A stretch of DNA of 64,000 nt from Rhizobiaceae bacterium (GTDB taxonomy: Bacteria > Pseudomonadota > Alphaproteobacteria > Rhizobiales > Rhizobiaceae). This document shows positions 32,702 through 42,463 of this stretch, in pieces. The notes beneath the pieces are model-generated. The model saw only the letters and a list, made by a program, of their open reading frames with translations, did no database searches and was not told the origin of the DNA. Position 1 is the stretch's first letter; each line of letters begins with the position of its first letter. A program made the translations under genes and the position numbers. The DNA lies in assembly GCA_023953835.1 (NCBI GenBank), contig JAMLJB010000001.1, positions 1-64,000 on the forward strand, read 5' to 3'.

Positions 32702-33913
32702 ATGGCGAAGATCAAGGTGGCCAACCCTGTCGTTGAACTGGACGGGGATGAGATGACCCGCATCATCTGGCAGTTCATCAAGGACAAGCTGATCCACCCG
32801 TATCTCGACGTCAACCTCGACTATTACGACCTCAGCATCGAGAACCGCGATGCAACCAGCGATCAGGTGACGGTGGACGCCGCAAACGCGATCAAGAAAT
32901 ATGGCGTCGGCGTAAAATGCGCGACCATCACGCCGGACGAGGCCCGCGTCGAGGAATTCAGCCTCAAGAAGATGTGGAAATCCCCTAACGGCACGATTCG
33001 CAACATTCTCGGCGGTGTGATCTTCCGCGAGCCGATCATCATGAAGAACGTGCCGCGCCTGGTGCCCGGCTGGACCAAGCCGATCATCGTCGGACGCCAC
33101 GCTTTCGGCGACCAGTACAAGGCGACCGATTTCCGCTTCCCCGGCAAGGGAAAGCTGACGATCAAATTCGTCGGCGACGACGGGCAGGTGATCGAGCACG
33201 AAGTCTACGATGCTCCGGGCGCAGGTGTCGCGCTTGCAATGTACAATCTGGACGAGTCGATCCGCGAATTTGCACGCGCTTCGTTGAACTACGGCCTGCT
33301 GCGTGGCTATCCGGTCTATCTGTCCACCAAGAACACCATTCTCAAAGCCTATGACGGGCGCTTCAAGGACATTTTCCAGGAGGTGTACGAGAAGGAATTC
33401 GAGGCGGAGTTCAAGGCGCGCAAGCTCTGGTACGAGCACAGGCTGATCGACGACATGGTGGCGTCGAGCCTGAAATGGTCGGGCGGTTATGTCTGGGCCT
33501 GCAAGAACTATGACGGCGACGTGCAGTCGGACACGGTGGCGCAGGGCTTCGGTTCGCTCGGCCTGATGACATCAGTGCTGATGACGCCGGACGGCAAGAC
33601 TGTCGAGGCCGAAGCGGCCCACGGCACCGTGACGCGCCACTATCGCCAGCATCAGAAGGGCGAGGAAACATCCACCAATTCCATCGCATCGATCTTTGCA
33701 TGGACGCGCGGGCTCGCGCATCGCGCAAAGCTCGACGACAACGCAGCGCTCAAACAATTTGCGGACACGCTGGAAAAGGTCTGCATCCAGACCGTCGAGT
33801 CCGGCTTCATGACCAAGGATCTGTCGCTGCTGATCGGACCGGATCAACCCTGGCTTTCGACGACCGGCTTCCTCGACAAGGTAGACGAGAATTTGCAGAA
33901 GGCGATGGGGTAG
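32702..33913 (+). CDS. icd: NADP-dependent isocitrate dehydrogenase
   Basis: A 403-residue TCA-cycle enzyme of the eukaryote-like IDH subfamily II, usual for Rhizobiales. It begins [20 protein letters not shown]. The substrate-binding stretch [20 protein letters not shown] is near residue 95. [12 protein letters not shown] near 305 carries the NADP specificity region. The frame runs open far upstream, but the ATG at 32702 is the family start. Divergent from trmJ and followed by a strong terminator. Confidence 0.97.
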   Translation: MAKIKVANPVVELDGDEMTRIIWQFIKDKLIHPYLDVNLDYYDLSIENRDATSDQVTVDAANAIKKYGVGVKCATITPDEARVEEFSLKKMWKSPNGTIRNILGGVIFREPIIMKNVPRLVPGWTKPIIVGRHAFGDQYKATDFRFPGKGKLTIKFVGDDGQVIEHEVYDAPGAGVALAMYNLDESIREFARASLNYGLLRGYPVYLSTKNTILKAYDGRFKDIFQEVYEKEFEAEFKARKLWYEHRLIDDMVASSLKWSGGYVWACKNYDGDVQSDTVAQGFGSLGLMTSVLMTPDGKTVEAEAAHGTVTRHYRQHQKGEETSTNSIASIFAWTRGLAHRAKLDDNAALKQFADTLEKVCIQTVESGFMTKDLSLLIGPDQPWLSTTGFLDKVDENLQKAMG

Positions 33914-33934
33914 CACAGCCTCTTTCCCAGAACC

Positions 33935-33964
33935 AAAAAAGGCGCACCCCGGTGCGCCTTTTTT
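33935..33964 (+). terminator. icd terminator
   Basis: A perfect inverted repeat: AAAAAAGGCGCACC and GGTGCGCCTTTTTT around CC, ending in six T. It lies 21 bp after the icd stop. Confidence 0.93.
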
Positions 33965-33972
33965 CATATGAA

Positions 33973-33996
33973 AACGCGGGCCTGGCGGCCCGCGTT
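33973..33996 (-). terminator. Terminator of the SPOR-protein gene
   Basis: AACGCGGGCC-TGGC-GGCCCGCGTT is a 10-bp perfect stem, 26 bp past the minus-strand stop; TTTTCATATG follows in that direction. It stands back to back with the icd terminator. Confidence 0.8.
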
Positions 33997-34022
33997 CATG
34001 TTTGCTCAGAAAGCGTATTCGA

Positions 34023-36749
34023 TCAGGATTTCGTCACGAAGCACTTTCCGCCAGCGGACTTGAAGCTGTTGCACATGCCGGCTGCGGCATCCCGCGATTC
34101 GGCTGGGATACGGATGCGCCAGAAGGTACCCTTGCCCGCAACATCGGCCTTGATGATGTTGACGCCCTTGCCTTCAAGCACGTTCCCATAGCGACCCAGC
34201 ATCTTCTGGTAGGTTGCCTTGGCGGCTTCCTCGCTCGATTCAGACGCAATCTGCATCGTCCACCCGCCATCGACTGCCGGTTGCGGCGTGATCGAAGCAG
34301 TCTGTTCCTGCGCGACCTCGACCGGGGCGGCTGCCTGATCGGCGTCCGGCTCCCCGTCGATCGCATCGGCAACCGCATCGTCCGAGTCGACAGGCGTCGC
34401 TGCGGCATCGTTCTGCTTGTTCGAGCTGGCGTCCTGCGTCTGGGGCTGGACCTCTTCGCGAGGTGCGAGCGAGCCGTCGGGCTTGACCACCATGGTGCGA
34501 ACCTTGCGCGGTGCAACCGCCAGCGCCTCGCCATCGGCGGACTGCGCAGCTTCGGCGCCGGGCGGCACGATGCGGTCTTCGGATTTGGATGCACCGTCAA
34601 CAGCCAGCGCAACATCGTCATCGGCGTTGTCGGGGAGTTGATCCGGCAGATCAACCGGCTCTTCCGTGTTGCTTATGAGCGTTTCCTGCGTCGGACCGCC
34701 ATCACCGCCGGTACGCGCAACCGTCTCATAGACCTTGCTTTCCTGATTCGGCGCGGTGGCGCCGCCGGGATTCTCCGGACGAACCTTGAACGGCTCCTGA
34801 TCAGCCTTGACCAGTTCCGGCGCGCTGCCCTGCGCGTCGCCCATCATCGACATTGCAACTGCTCCAGCAACGCCGAGGATCGCGACGCCGCCGACAATCG
34901 CGGCAATCAGCAATCCGCGACGCTTTGGCTGTTGATATGTCGGCTGCTGATAGGCAGCGGGAGCAATATCGTCCTCGAATTCGCCATCGAGATCGAAATC
35001 GTCCATCGCCGCGCTGTCGAAATCGTCGAAGGCTTCCGCGAGGTCGTCTTCGGTCAGGTCAATACGGATATCGTCTTCGTCCTGGTGCGCGCTCGCAGGT
35101 GCCGACTGCCGATAGGCTGCCGGCGCGGCGGCTTGCCTTTCCTCAGCGGCATGCGAAACATGCGACGGCGTCTCGTAGGCGGAAGAAGCTTCCGCTGCGC
35201 GGTATGCTTCCCGTGCGGCCACAATCTGCTCGTGTGCCGTAAGCGGCGGCTGCGCCGGGTAGGCCTGTGCGGTGTGTTCCTGAGCGTAGCTCGCGCCGGA
35301 CGGTGCGTGCGACACTGACGATTTATGCGAAGACATGTCGGCGCGCGGCGCAACAGGTGCCGGCGCGGTCATCGGACGGTGCGCAACAGGGGCCGGCTGC
35401 GGCACGCTCATCTGCTGGAGCAGATTGTTAAACTCGGTGTCGAGATCGTCCACCGGCTGAACGACCGGAGGCTCTTCAACCGGCTCGGCTTCCGGAATAT
35501 CCAGATCGTAGCCCACGGCAACGACGCGGTCGGGGACATCGACGGTTTCGATTTCGGGAGCATGGCTCGCAACGACGGGCCGCGGTGCCTCCACGTGCGG
35601 AGTTTCGACGCGCGGCGAAGGCGTTTCAATGACCGGCGCAGGGACCGGCGCAGGCGCGGTCGGGCGCGGCGCCGCAGAGCGCTGCACTTCCACGCGGTTG
35701 ATCTGCGGGGTTGCACGAGAGAATTGTAGCGGCGTGGAACGCCAGGAATCATTGGGCTCGGATACGCGGTACTTCTGCGCCATAGCGGCTAACATCGCAA
35801 ACGGGTCATCTTCTTCTGCGGCAGCCGGCTCCTGCGCCTTGACTTCGGCGGCAGGTTGCATGTCTTCGGCTGCGACGGCTATTTCATCTTCGGCTTCGGC
35901 CTCGATTTCCGCCTCGATCGCCTCGACGGGCGCGGGCTCCTCAATCTCCTCCGGCTGCGCCGCCTGTTCGGCCACAGGCTCGGGCACCCTGTCGAGGGCC
36001 TCGGGCTCGGGGAATCCGAACGTCACGGACAAATCATCTTCCGCATCGGCCATTGTGACCGAAGGCTGCGCGGGCGCGTGCTCTTGCGGAACGCTGTTTT
36101 GGGCAACGGCGGCAAGCTGCTCCGCGCTCGTATCGAGGATTTCGTGCTGGGACTGATTGCCCAGCAGGGCATTGAATTCCGCTTCCAGTTCGGCTTCGTC
36201 AGCAGGCTCGGCATCGGCCAGCACAGGCGCAACGACCTCGGGCTGGGGTTCTTCGATCAGCGATTCGATCGGGCTAAGCTTGATGACCGGCACGTCCTCC
36301 TCTTCCGGGGAAGATGACGCAGCCATAAGCTCGGCCTCCATCAGATCAGACTGACGGTCGAGGGCCTGGCGCTGAAGCACGAGCGCGGGCTGCTCAACCT
36401 GCTCGGCAACGGCCTCTTCTATCGCCTCTTCGATCGCCTCTTCCTGCTCGTCGTCGGAATTTGCGGCGAGCGGGGGCAGCGGAGCCTCAAATGACGGGAC
36501 GTTGTCCTGCCGTGGAGCAGCGTTGTTTTCATATTCGTCTTCGCCGAACTCGTGAATGAGCTCCCGTTCGAGGTCGATGCTGAATTCCTCAACCGACGAC
36601 ATCTGCGCAGCATTTTTGGCGCCGCCTTCGGCCCGGCGCGGATCGAAACCCATAATGCGCGTCAATTCGGCAAAGGGATCGGCGGAGGGCAGGTCGGAAT
36701 CCTTCAGGTCTTCGCGACCCGCATTCGCACCCGATGTTTTTTCAGCCAT
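34023..36749 (-). CDS. Large acidic SPOR-domain membrane protein
   Basis: A 908-residue bitopic inner-membrane protein. The cytoplasmic part (residues 1-605) is extremely rich in Glu, Asp, Ala and Pro and probably disordered. A short basic KRR precedes one membrane helix at about 611-634 (LLIAAIVGGVAILGVAGAVA). A periplasmic linker ends in a SPOR domain (about 827-908, GGWTMQIASESSEEAAKATY and FWRIRIPAES). SPOR domains bind denuded peptidoglycan at the septum. Two repeats of DDLDTEFNNLL/EAELEAEFNALL type occur in the cytoplasmic part. It follows argS and dgt on the same strand, an order conserved in Rhizobiales. The cytoplasmic tail is unusually long. Confidence 0.9.
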   Translation of the reverse strand: MAEKTSGANAGREDLKDSDLPSADPFAELTRIMGFDPRRAEGGAKNAAQMSSVEEFSIDLERELIHEFGEDEYENNAAPRQDNVPSFEAPLPPLAANSDDEQEEAIEEAIEEAVAEQVEQPALVLQRQALDRQSDLMEAELMAASSSPEEEDVPVIKLSPIESLIEEPQPEVVAPVLADAEPADEAELEAEFNALLGNQSQHEILDTSAEQLAAVAQNSVPQEHAPAQPSVTMADAEDDLSVTFGFPEPEALDRVPEPVAEQAAQPEEIEEPAPVEAIEAEIEAEAEDEIAVAAEDMQPAAEVKAQEPAAAEEDDPFAMLAAMAQKYRVSEPNDSWRSTPLQFSRATPQINRVEVQRSAAPRPTAPAPVPAPVIETPSPRVETPHVEAPRPVVASHAPEIETVDVPDRVVAVGYDLDIPEAEPVEEPPVVQPVDDLDTEFNNLLQQMSVPQPAPVAHRPMTAPAPVAPRADMSSHKSSVSHAPSGASYAQEHTAQAYPAQPPLTAHEQIVAAREAYRAAEASSAYETPSHVSHAAEERQAAAPAAYRQSAPASAHQDEDDIRIDLTEDDLAEAFDDFDSAAMDDFDLDGEFEDDIAPAAYQQPTYQQPKRRGLLIAAIVGGVAILGVAGAVAMSMMGDAQGSAPELVKADQEPFKVRPENPGGATAPNQESKVYETVARTGGDGGPTQETLISNTEEPVDLPDQLPDNADDDVALAVDGASKSEDRIVPPGAEAAQSADGEALAVAPRKVRTMVVKPDGSLAPREEVQPQTQDASSNKQNDAAATPVDSDDAVADAIDGEPDADQAAAPVEVAQEQTASITPQPAVDGGWTMQIASESSEEAAKATYQKMLGRYGNVLEGKGVNIIKADVAGKGTFWRIRIPAESRDAAAGMCNSFKSAGGKCFVTKS

Positions 36750-36839
36750 GTCTCTCTCGCACTCATGTTACACGGTTACAGAGGCATTTTGCGGCCCCTA
36801 CCAGCGCAATGTGGGCAAAAGGTGACAGATGATCCTTTG

Positions 36840-38597
36840 CTAACGCATCTCGGAGGGGGCATCCGCCCCGATCAACGTCAGACCCGACGTCAGGACATCG
36901 GAAACCGCCTGCACCAGTCCCAATCTGGCTAGAGTCAATTCTGCATCGTTAACCTTAACAAAGCGTAAGCCTATATTCTCGGTGCCTCGATTCCAATGTG
37001 CATGGAAGGTGCTGGCCAGATCATACAGGTAAAATGCGAGCCTGTGCGGCTCGTGCGCCTGCGCTGCGGATGCGACCAGCCGGGGATATTCCGCGAGCTT
37101 CCTGACCAGCGCGATCTCGCCCTCATCCGTCAGCCTGCCGACCTCCTTGCGCAGCGTTTCGCGGTCGACCGCTAGGTCGGGGAAATGTTCGCGCGCCTGG
37201 CGAAACACCGAATGGCAGCGTGCGGAAGCATATTGCACGTAGAAGACCGGATTGTCCTTGGACTGCTCCGTCACCTTGGCGAAATCGAAATCCAGCGGGG
37301 CGTCGCTCTTGCGATAGAGCATCATGAAGCGGATCGCATCGCGGCCAACTTCCTCCACCACGTCACGCAGCGTGACGAACTCGCCCGCCCGCTTCGACAT
37401 GCGCACAGGCTCGCCGTCCCGGAACAGCTTGACCAGGTTGCAAAGCAGGATGGACACTTTCAGCGCACCGCCCGAGAGGGCACGACCAAGCGCCTCCATG
37501 CGCTTGACATAACCGCCATGATCCGCGCCGAGCACGAACACCGTTTCCTGAAAGCCGCGTGCAATCTTGTCGGCGAGATAGGCGACGTCGCCCGCGAAAT
37601 AGGTGAAGGAGCCGTCCGACTTGACCAGCGGGCGGTCGAGATCGTCGCCCACGGCGGTCGAACGGAACAAGGTCTGCTCGCGATCCTCCCAGTCCACCGG
37701 CTTCTCCCCCTTCGGCGGCGGCAGCGTGCCCTTGTAGACATGGCCCGCAAGCGTCAGCTCGTTAATGGCCGACCTGATCTTCTGCGCGCCATCCGCATGA
37801 AGCCTGCGCTCCGAAAAGAACACCTCGTGATGGACGTTCAGCAGGGCAAGGTCCTCGCGGATAATCTCCATCATGGCCTCGATCGCGCGTTCCTTGGCGA
37901 TGTCCAGCGCCTCATCGTCGGGCTTCTGCAAAAGGGAGCGGCCAAATTCCTTCGCGAGGGACTCGCCCACGGGCACAAGATAGTCGCCCGGATAGAGGCC
38001 GGAGGGTATTTCGCCGATGTCCTCGCCCAAAGCCTCGCGGTAGCGCAACAGAACAGACCGGCCCAGAACGTCGATCTGCGCGCCCGCATCGTTGATGTAG
38101 TATTCCTTGGTCACGTCATAGCCGACGAAGGCGAGCATGTTGGCAAGCGTATCGCCGACCACCGCGCCCCGGCAGTGGCCCACATGCATCGGCCCGGTCG
38201 GGTTGGCGGAGACATATTCAACATTCACCTTGCGCGACTGGCCGAGCGTTGAGCGTCCGTAGTCCTGCCCTTCCGATAGCACGCCAGACAGAAGCGATTG
38301 CCAGAAGCCGTCCGCCAGTTTCAGGTTGACGAAACCCGGCCCCGCCACTTCGGCGCGCACGATATCCGGGTCCTTAGACAATTCCGCGACGAGGCGTTCG
38401 GCGAGCGCGCGGGGATTTTCGCCCGCCGGTTTCGCGAGCACCATTGCCGCATTTGTAGCAAGGTCACCATGGCTCGCGTCGCGCGGGGGCTCGACCGCTA
38501 TACGTGAAAGATCGAGCGGCGCACCGTCCTTCGATGCGATGCCCAGACCTTCTACAATTCTGGTAACCCGACCCGTGAAGTCGGCGAAGATATTCAT
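36840..38597 (-). CDS. argS: Arginyl-tRNA synthetase
   Basis: A 585-residue class I synthetase. HIGH-type motif [14 protein letters not shown] is near residue 120 and the KMSKS counterpart [10 protein letters not shown] near 385. The N-terminal Add1 domain ([20 protein letters not shown]) and C-terminal anticodon-binding domain ([15 protein letters not shown]) are complete. ATG at 38597 is the family start, although the frame extends to 38645. It lies between dgt (75 bp upstream) and the SPOR gene (90 bp downstream), probably one operon. Confidence 0.97.
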   Translation of the reverse strand: MNIFADFTGRVTRIVEGLGIASKDGAPLDLSRIAVEPPRDASHGDLATNAAMVLAKPAGENPRALAERLVAELSKDPDIVRAEVAGPGFVNLKLADGFWQSLLSGVLSEGQDYGRSTLGQSRKVNVEYVSANPTGPMHVGHCRGAVVGDTLANMLAFVGYDVTKEYYINDAGAQIDVLGRSVLLRYREALGEDIGEIPSGLYPGDYLVPVGESLAKEFGRSLLQKPDDEALDIAKERAIEAMMEIIREDLALLNVHHEVFFSERRLHADGAQKIRSAINELTLAGHVYKGTLPPPKGEKPVDWEDREQTLFRSTAVGDDLDRPLVKSDGSFTYFAGDVAYLADKIARGFQETVFVLGADHGGYVKRMEALGRALSGGALKVSILLCNLVKLFRDGEPVRMSKRAGEFVTLRDVVEEVGRDAIRFMMLYRKSDAPLDFDFAKVTEQSKDNPVFYVQYASARCHSVFRQAREHFPDLAVDRETLRKEVGRLTDEGEIALVRKLAEYPRLVASAAQAHEPHRLAFYLYDLASTFHAHWNRGTENIGLRFVKVNDAELTLARLGLVQAVSDVLTSGLTLIGADAPSEMR

Positions 38598-38672
38598 GAG
38601 ACTACCGGACAAATTTTGCGTGGACCACGCGCGCCATTCCTTCATGGACGGCGCGCAATCATGCGGGCGGAG

Positions 38673-39890
38673 CTATCCCAAATCCGGCGTGCGGTCAAAC
38701 AAACGCCGGTGTTCCTTGAGTGCAAAGGTGTCCGTCATCCCGGCGAGATAGTCCGCGATGTGGCGCGCCCTGCCCTCCTCCGGCATATCGCGCGGCAGCT
38801 CGCGCCAGCCTTCGCCCATCAGTGCGGGGTCGGCGAAATAGGCGTCGAACAGGTCGCGCACCACCTGCTCCGCCTCCTCCCGAACGGCCATGACAGCGGG
38901 GTTGCGGTACAGATTGGCGTAGAGGAAGCGCTTGAGCTGCCGCTCCTCAGCGGCGGTTTTCCCGGAGAACCGGACAAGCGTTTCGCCAGCATCCCGCACG
39001 TCGTCGGCGCTCAGCGGTGCGATCCGCTCCAGGTTTTCAGAGGTCGTCAGGATGACATCCTCGACCATCGCGGTGATCTGGCGCCGCACCAGTTCGTGCG
39101 CCGTCCTTGCAGGATCGAGGGCAGGATAGCGGCCGCGCACGTCCGACAGGAGCCGTGCCGGCATCTCCGCTTGTTCCAGCATGTCCAGCGAAAGCAGGCC
39201 GGATCGCAGGCCGTCATCAATGTCGTGGGCGTCATAGGCGATGTCGTCGGCTATCGCGGCACACTGCGCCTCTAGGCCCGCATGGCGCGCAAGCTCCAGA
39301 TCGAAACGGGCGCTGAAGGAAAGGATCGGCTGCGGCACCGGCCCTTTCAGCCCCTGCCCGGCGCGATCGGTCAGCGGCCCGTTGTGCTTGACGAGCCCTT
39401 CCAGCGTTTCCCAGGTCAGGTTGAGGCCGTCAAATTCCGCATATCGCCGTTCGAGCGCCGTCACGATCCTCAGCGACTGGGCGTTGTGGTCGAACCCTCC
39501 CCAACGAGAAAGCCGCTCGTTCAAGGCATCCTCTCCGGTGTGGCCGAACGGCGTGTGGCCGAAATCGTGCACGAGGGCGATGGCTTCGGCCAGATCCTCA
39601 TCGCAGCATAGCGAACGCGCCAATGCACGCGCGACCTGTGCCACTTCGATGGAGTGGGTCAGCCGTGTGCGGTAGTGGTCGCCCTCATGGGCGATGAAAA
39701 CCTGCGTCTTGTGCTTGAGGCGCCGAAACGCGGTCGAATGGATGATGCGATCCCGGTCTCGCTGGAAAGGCGTGCGCGTCGGGCTTTCAGGCTCCGGATA
39801 GAGCCGCCCGCGCGAACGGGCCGGATCGCAGGCATAGGGTGCGCGCGGACGGTAGCCGAAGCCGATGCCGTGCTTGTCGAGTTCGCCCAC
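38673..39890 (-). CDS. dgt: dGTP triphosphohydrolase-like HD-domain protein
   Basis: A 405-residue HD-superfamily phosphohydrolase, the deoxyguanosinetriphosphate triphosphohydrolase-like type. Metal ligands are visible in [34 protein letters not shown] and [15 protein letters not shown]. The N-terminal [20 protein letters not shown] is diagnostic. The start is GTG at 39890, with GGGAGA a few bases upstream. It is divergent from erpA. It controls dNTP pools by hydrolysing dNTPs to nucleoside and triphosphate. Confidence 0.94.
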   Translation of the reverse strand: MGELDKHGIGFGYRPRAPYACDPARSRGRLYPEPESPTRTPFQRDRDRIIHSTAFRRLKHKTQVFIAHEGDHYRTRLTHSIEVAQVARALARSLCCDEDLAEAIALVHDFGHTPFGHTGEDALNERLSRWGGFDHNAQSLRIVTALERRYAEFDGLNLTWETLEGLVKHNGPLTDRAGQGLKGPVPQPILSFSARFDLELARHAGLEAQCAAIADDIAYDAHDIDDGLRSGLLSLDMLEQAEMPARLLSDVRGRYPALDPARTAHELVRRQITAMVEDVILTTSENLERIAPLSADDVRDAGETLVRFSGKTAAEERQLKRFLYANLYRNPAVMAVREEAEQVVRDLFDAYFADPALMGEGWRELPRDMPEEGRARHIADYLAGMTDTFALKEHRRLFDRTPDLG

Positions 39891-39965
39891 TTCTCCCGCC
39901 CTCCGGTTGACTTGGACAGAGGCGCTTCATACCTATTGTACAGAAGCCAATGCAAGGTGGGCGCG

Positions 39966-40313
39966 ATGGGCGCGGATGCAAAGTCAAACATGAAGGTTGA
40001 ACTGACCGAGGCGGCGGCCAAACGCATCGCCAGGATCGTTTCTGGCGAACCGGGCAAGACGGCGCTGCGCGTATCCGTCGAAGGCGGCGGATGTTCCGGC
40101 TTTTCCTACAAGTTCGACCTGGTGGAATCCCGCAACGAGGACGATGTCGCCATTGAGCGCAATGGCGCAACCGTCCTGATAGACGACCTTTCGCTCGTCT
40201 ACATGGGCGGATCCGTGATCGACTTCGTGGATGATCTGATGGGGCAGTCGTTCCAGATCAGGAATCCGAATGCGGTCGCGTCCTGCGGCTGCGGGACGAG
40301 CTTTTCAATCTGA
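39966..40313 (+). CDS. erpA: A-type iron-sulfur carrier, ErpA/IscA family
   Basis: A 115-residue HesB/IscA/ErpA carrier for Fe-S cluster delivery. The three ligand cysteines are present in VEGGGCSGFSYKF (near residue 43) and NAVASCGCGTSFSI (near 106-108). The ATG at 39966 gives an 8-residue extension before MKVELTEAAA, and Met9 (39990) is a possible alternative. TTGACT is found 54 bp upstream of the ATG as a possible -35. It is often next to dgt in Rhizobiales, as here. Confidence 0.93.
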   Translation: MGADAKSNMKVELTEAAAKRIARIVSGEPGKTALRVSVEGGGCSGFSYKFDLVESRNEDDVAIERNGATVLIDDLSLVYMGGSVIDFVDDLMGQSFQIRNPNAVASCGCGTSFSI

Positions 40314-40320
40314 CAGTGCG

Positions 40321-40347
40321 AAAGAGCGGCGTTTCAGCCGCTCTTTT
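40321..40347. terminator. Shared terminator of erpA and the RHH gene
   Basis: AAAGAGCGGC-GTTTCA-GCCGCTCTTTT has a 10-bp stem with A and T flanks. The loop contains the stop codon (TGA on the minus strand) of the convergent ribbon-helix-helix gene, so the two transcripts share one hairpin. Confidence 0.88.
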
Positions 40348-40648
40348 GGCCTTTCCCCGGCTGCGGTTCGCGCAGCATCGCATTCTGCTCATCCAGCCAT
40401 TTCAGGCATGTCACCCTGATGGCGGATGTCAGGTTGCCGGACTCCCCATGCTCGAGCACGATCTCTTCGATCAGCGCTCCCATGGTGATCTTGCGGCTTT
40501 CCGCCATGCGTTTGAGCGTCGTCCAGAAGATTCGCTCAAGCCTGATACCGCGTCGCACATTGCCGCGTGCGACGACCCGGAATTCAGGTGAGAATGGATC
40601 CTTTTCTGGCGATGCCGGCTTTAGTCCCCCGTCTTGTTCAATACTCAT
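40334..40648 (-). CDS. Ribbon-helix-helix domain protein (RHH_4 type)
   Basis: A 104-residue protein with the alphaproteobacterial RHH_4 pattern: FRVVARGNVRRGIRLERIFW, then LKRMAESRKITMGALIEEI and SAIRVTCLKWLDEQN. This is a probable DNA-binding regulator of unknown target. The ATG at 40648 has a weak site; a TTG at 40672 follows GAGGAGG too closely. The 3' end lies inside the shared terminator. Confidence 0.8.
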   Translation of the reverse strand: MSIEQDGGLKPASPEKDPFSPEFRVVARGNVRRGIRLERIFWTTLKRMAESRKITMGALIEEIVLEHGESGNLTSAIRVTCLKWLDEQNAMLREPQPGKGQKSG

Positions 40649-40802
40649 TTGGCTCGACCGTGTTTGCCCCAAGCCTCCTCGCAGGGCTTTGTGGACGGCG
40701 GCGCGAGGTAGCTCAATACCGCCTTATGGTTAGTAAGGCGTAGGGACAAATTGTACTTTCCTCTTTTGGGGAAGGTCTAGATATAACCCAATAAACAAAA
40801 GA

Positions 40803-40818
40803 AAGCCCTTTCGGGCTT
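40803..40818 (-). terminator. Terminator of the nucleobase permease gene
   Basis: AAGCCC-TTTC-GGGCTT; on the minus strand the stem is followed by TCTTTTGTTTATT, a good U-rich tail. It lies 38 bp after the permease stop. The surrounding 40735-40855 is AT-rich for this genome. Confidence 0.85.
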
Positions 40819-40855
40819 CCTCATAAATAACGATCTATATTATTGTATATACTTC

Positions 40856-42343
40856 CTAGTGCGCCTCGGCGGCCATGGCAGCTTCGCGAACGTCGGCTTC
40901 ATCCAGCTTTGTTCCATTGAAATACGCATTGAGCGCGACGGAAGAGATCGTCGCCAGCAGGATGCCCGATTCGATGAGGGGATGAATCGCGTGCGGCAGC
41001 CACATCATGTAGGTCGGCGCAATCAGCGGAATCATGCCCATGCCGAGCGACACCGCGACGACGAACAGATTGTTGCGGCGGTGTTTGAAATCGACATTGG
41101 ACAGGATGCGGATGCCGGTTGCGGCCACCATGCCGAACATCACGAGGCCCGCCCCGCCGAGCACGAATGTCGGAAGGCTTTCCACCAGAGCGCTCATTTT
41201 CGGGATCAATCCGAATATCACCAGAATGACCCCGGCAGCAACGCAGACGAAACGGCTCTTCACGCCCGTCACGCCCACCAGCCCGACATTCTGCGAGAAG
41301 GAGGTGTAGGGGAACGTGTTGAAGATGCCGCCGATCACGGTTCCCAGACCATCGGTCCGCAGCCCCGCCGAAAGGCTCTGCGGCGTGATCTTGCGCTCCA
41401 CAAGGTCGCTCAGCGCCAGAAACATGCCTGTCGATTCGATCAGCGACACGATCATCACCAGCACCATTGTGGCAATCAGGATCGGATCGAAGATCGGCGT
41501 GCCGAAATGGAAAGGCGTGATGACCGCGAACCAGTCGGCCTTCGCTACATTGTCGAAATGCATCATGCCGAGGAGGCCGGTCACCACCCCGCCGATGACG
41601 ATGCCGAGCAGCACGGCGATGTTGGAAACGAAGCCACGCCCGTATTTCGCAATGAACAGGATCGAGGCAAGCACGAGGACCGAAATGCCGATATGCGACA
41701 GCGGGGCATAGGCCGGATTGTTGACCGTGGCCGCAAGCTGGAGCCCTGCCGGAACCGGCGGCAGGTTCGATGCGCCGCCATCCGCCAGCGCCTGCACGGA
41801 TTTGAGCCATTCCACATGCTCGGGGGACACAAGCTTCGGCGCGGTCGGCCCGACCGGCACGCCGAACACCCACTGTATGCCCACCCGCATCAGCGTCACG
41901 CCGATGACGAGGATGATGGTGCCGGTCACCACCGGGGGAAAGAAACGCAGCATCCTGCCGACCAGCGGCGCCAGGAATATGCCAATGATGCCCGCGCCGA
42001 TGATGGAGCCGAAAATCAGGCGTGCGCCATCCGGCCCGGGATTGGCTCCGGCCATCGCAACCATCGGACCGACCGCCGCGAAGGTGACGCCCATCATGAC
42101 CGGCATCTTGATGCCGAACCATTGCGTGACGCCGAAGGACTGTATCAGCGTGACGATGCCGCAGCAGAACAGATCCGCCGAAATGAGAAAGGCCACGTCG
42201 TGCGGCTCCAGGTTGAGCGCGCGACCGACAATGAGCGGTACGGCGATTGCCCCTGCATACATGACGAGAACATGTTGAATGCCCAGCGTGGCAAGGCGTG
42301 GCAGTGGCAATACCTCATCCACAGGATGAACTGTTGACGTCAT
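40856..42343 (-). CDS. Nucleobase:cation symporter-2 family permease (xanthine/uric acid type)
   Basis: A 495-residue transporter with about 14 membrane helices, of the NCS2/NAT family. The family signature around SFSQNVGLVGVTGVKSR (about residue 330) has the QNxGxxxxT form, and the N-terminal QHVLVMYAGAIAVPLIVG is typical of UacT/XanQ/UapA-like purine carriers. Xanthine or urate is the likely substrate. The Gly/Asn/Thr positions fit, but side-chain specificity cannot be settled here. The leader holds a stable hairpin at 42362-42396 directly before the ribosome-binding site (CGGGAGAG). Confidence 0.9.
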   Translation of the reverse strand: MTSTVHPVDEVLPLPRLATLGIQHVLVMYAGAIAVPLIVGRALNLEPHDVAFLISADLFCCGIVTLIQSFGVTQWFGIKMPVMMGVTFAAVGPMVAMAGANPGPDGARLIFGSIIGAGIIGIFLAPLVGRMLRFFPPVVTGTIILVIGVTLMRVGIQWVFGVPVGPTAPKLVSPEHVEWLKSVQALADGGASNLPPVPAGLQLAATVNNPAYAPLSHIGISVLVLASILFIAKYGRGFVSNIAVLLGIVIGGVVTGLLGMMHFDNVAKADWFAVITPFHFGTPIFDPILIATMVLVMIVSLIESTGMFLALSDLVERKITPQSLSAGLRTDGLGTVIGGIFNTFPYTSFSQNVGLVGVTGVKSRFVCVAAGVILVIFGLIPKMSALVESLPTFVLGGAGLVMFGMVAATGIRILSNVDFKHRRNNLFVVAVSLGMGMIPLIAPTYMMWLPHAIHPLIESGILLATISSVALNAYFNGTKLDEADVREAAMAAEAH

Positions 42344-42361
42344 CGGTGCTCTCCCGGTTTA

Positions 42362-42396
42362 ATCCTGCGGGCGTCTGGCTGCTCAAGCCGCAGGAT
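42362..42396 (-). promoter_or_regulatory. Hairpin in the permease leader (possible riboswitch or attenuator)
   Basis: On the minus strand ATCCTGCGG and CCGCAGGAT form a 9-bp stem around 17 nt. The loop contains a nested GGCT-TGAGC-AGCC hairpin and an unpaired AGACGC. The element ends about 9 nt before the Shine-Dalgarno sequence of a purine-type permease. I cannot match it with certainty to a known class. Confidence 0.45.
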
Positions 42397-42463
42397 GGCG
42401 GAGAATGACCAAGAAGCGGTGCGCCGACTATCAAGAAGTGTTTGAATAATTCGCGAGATTCGC

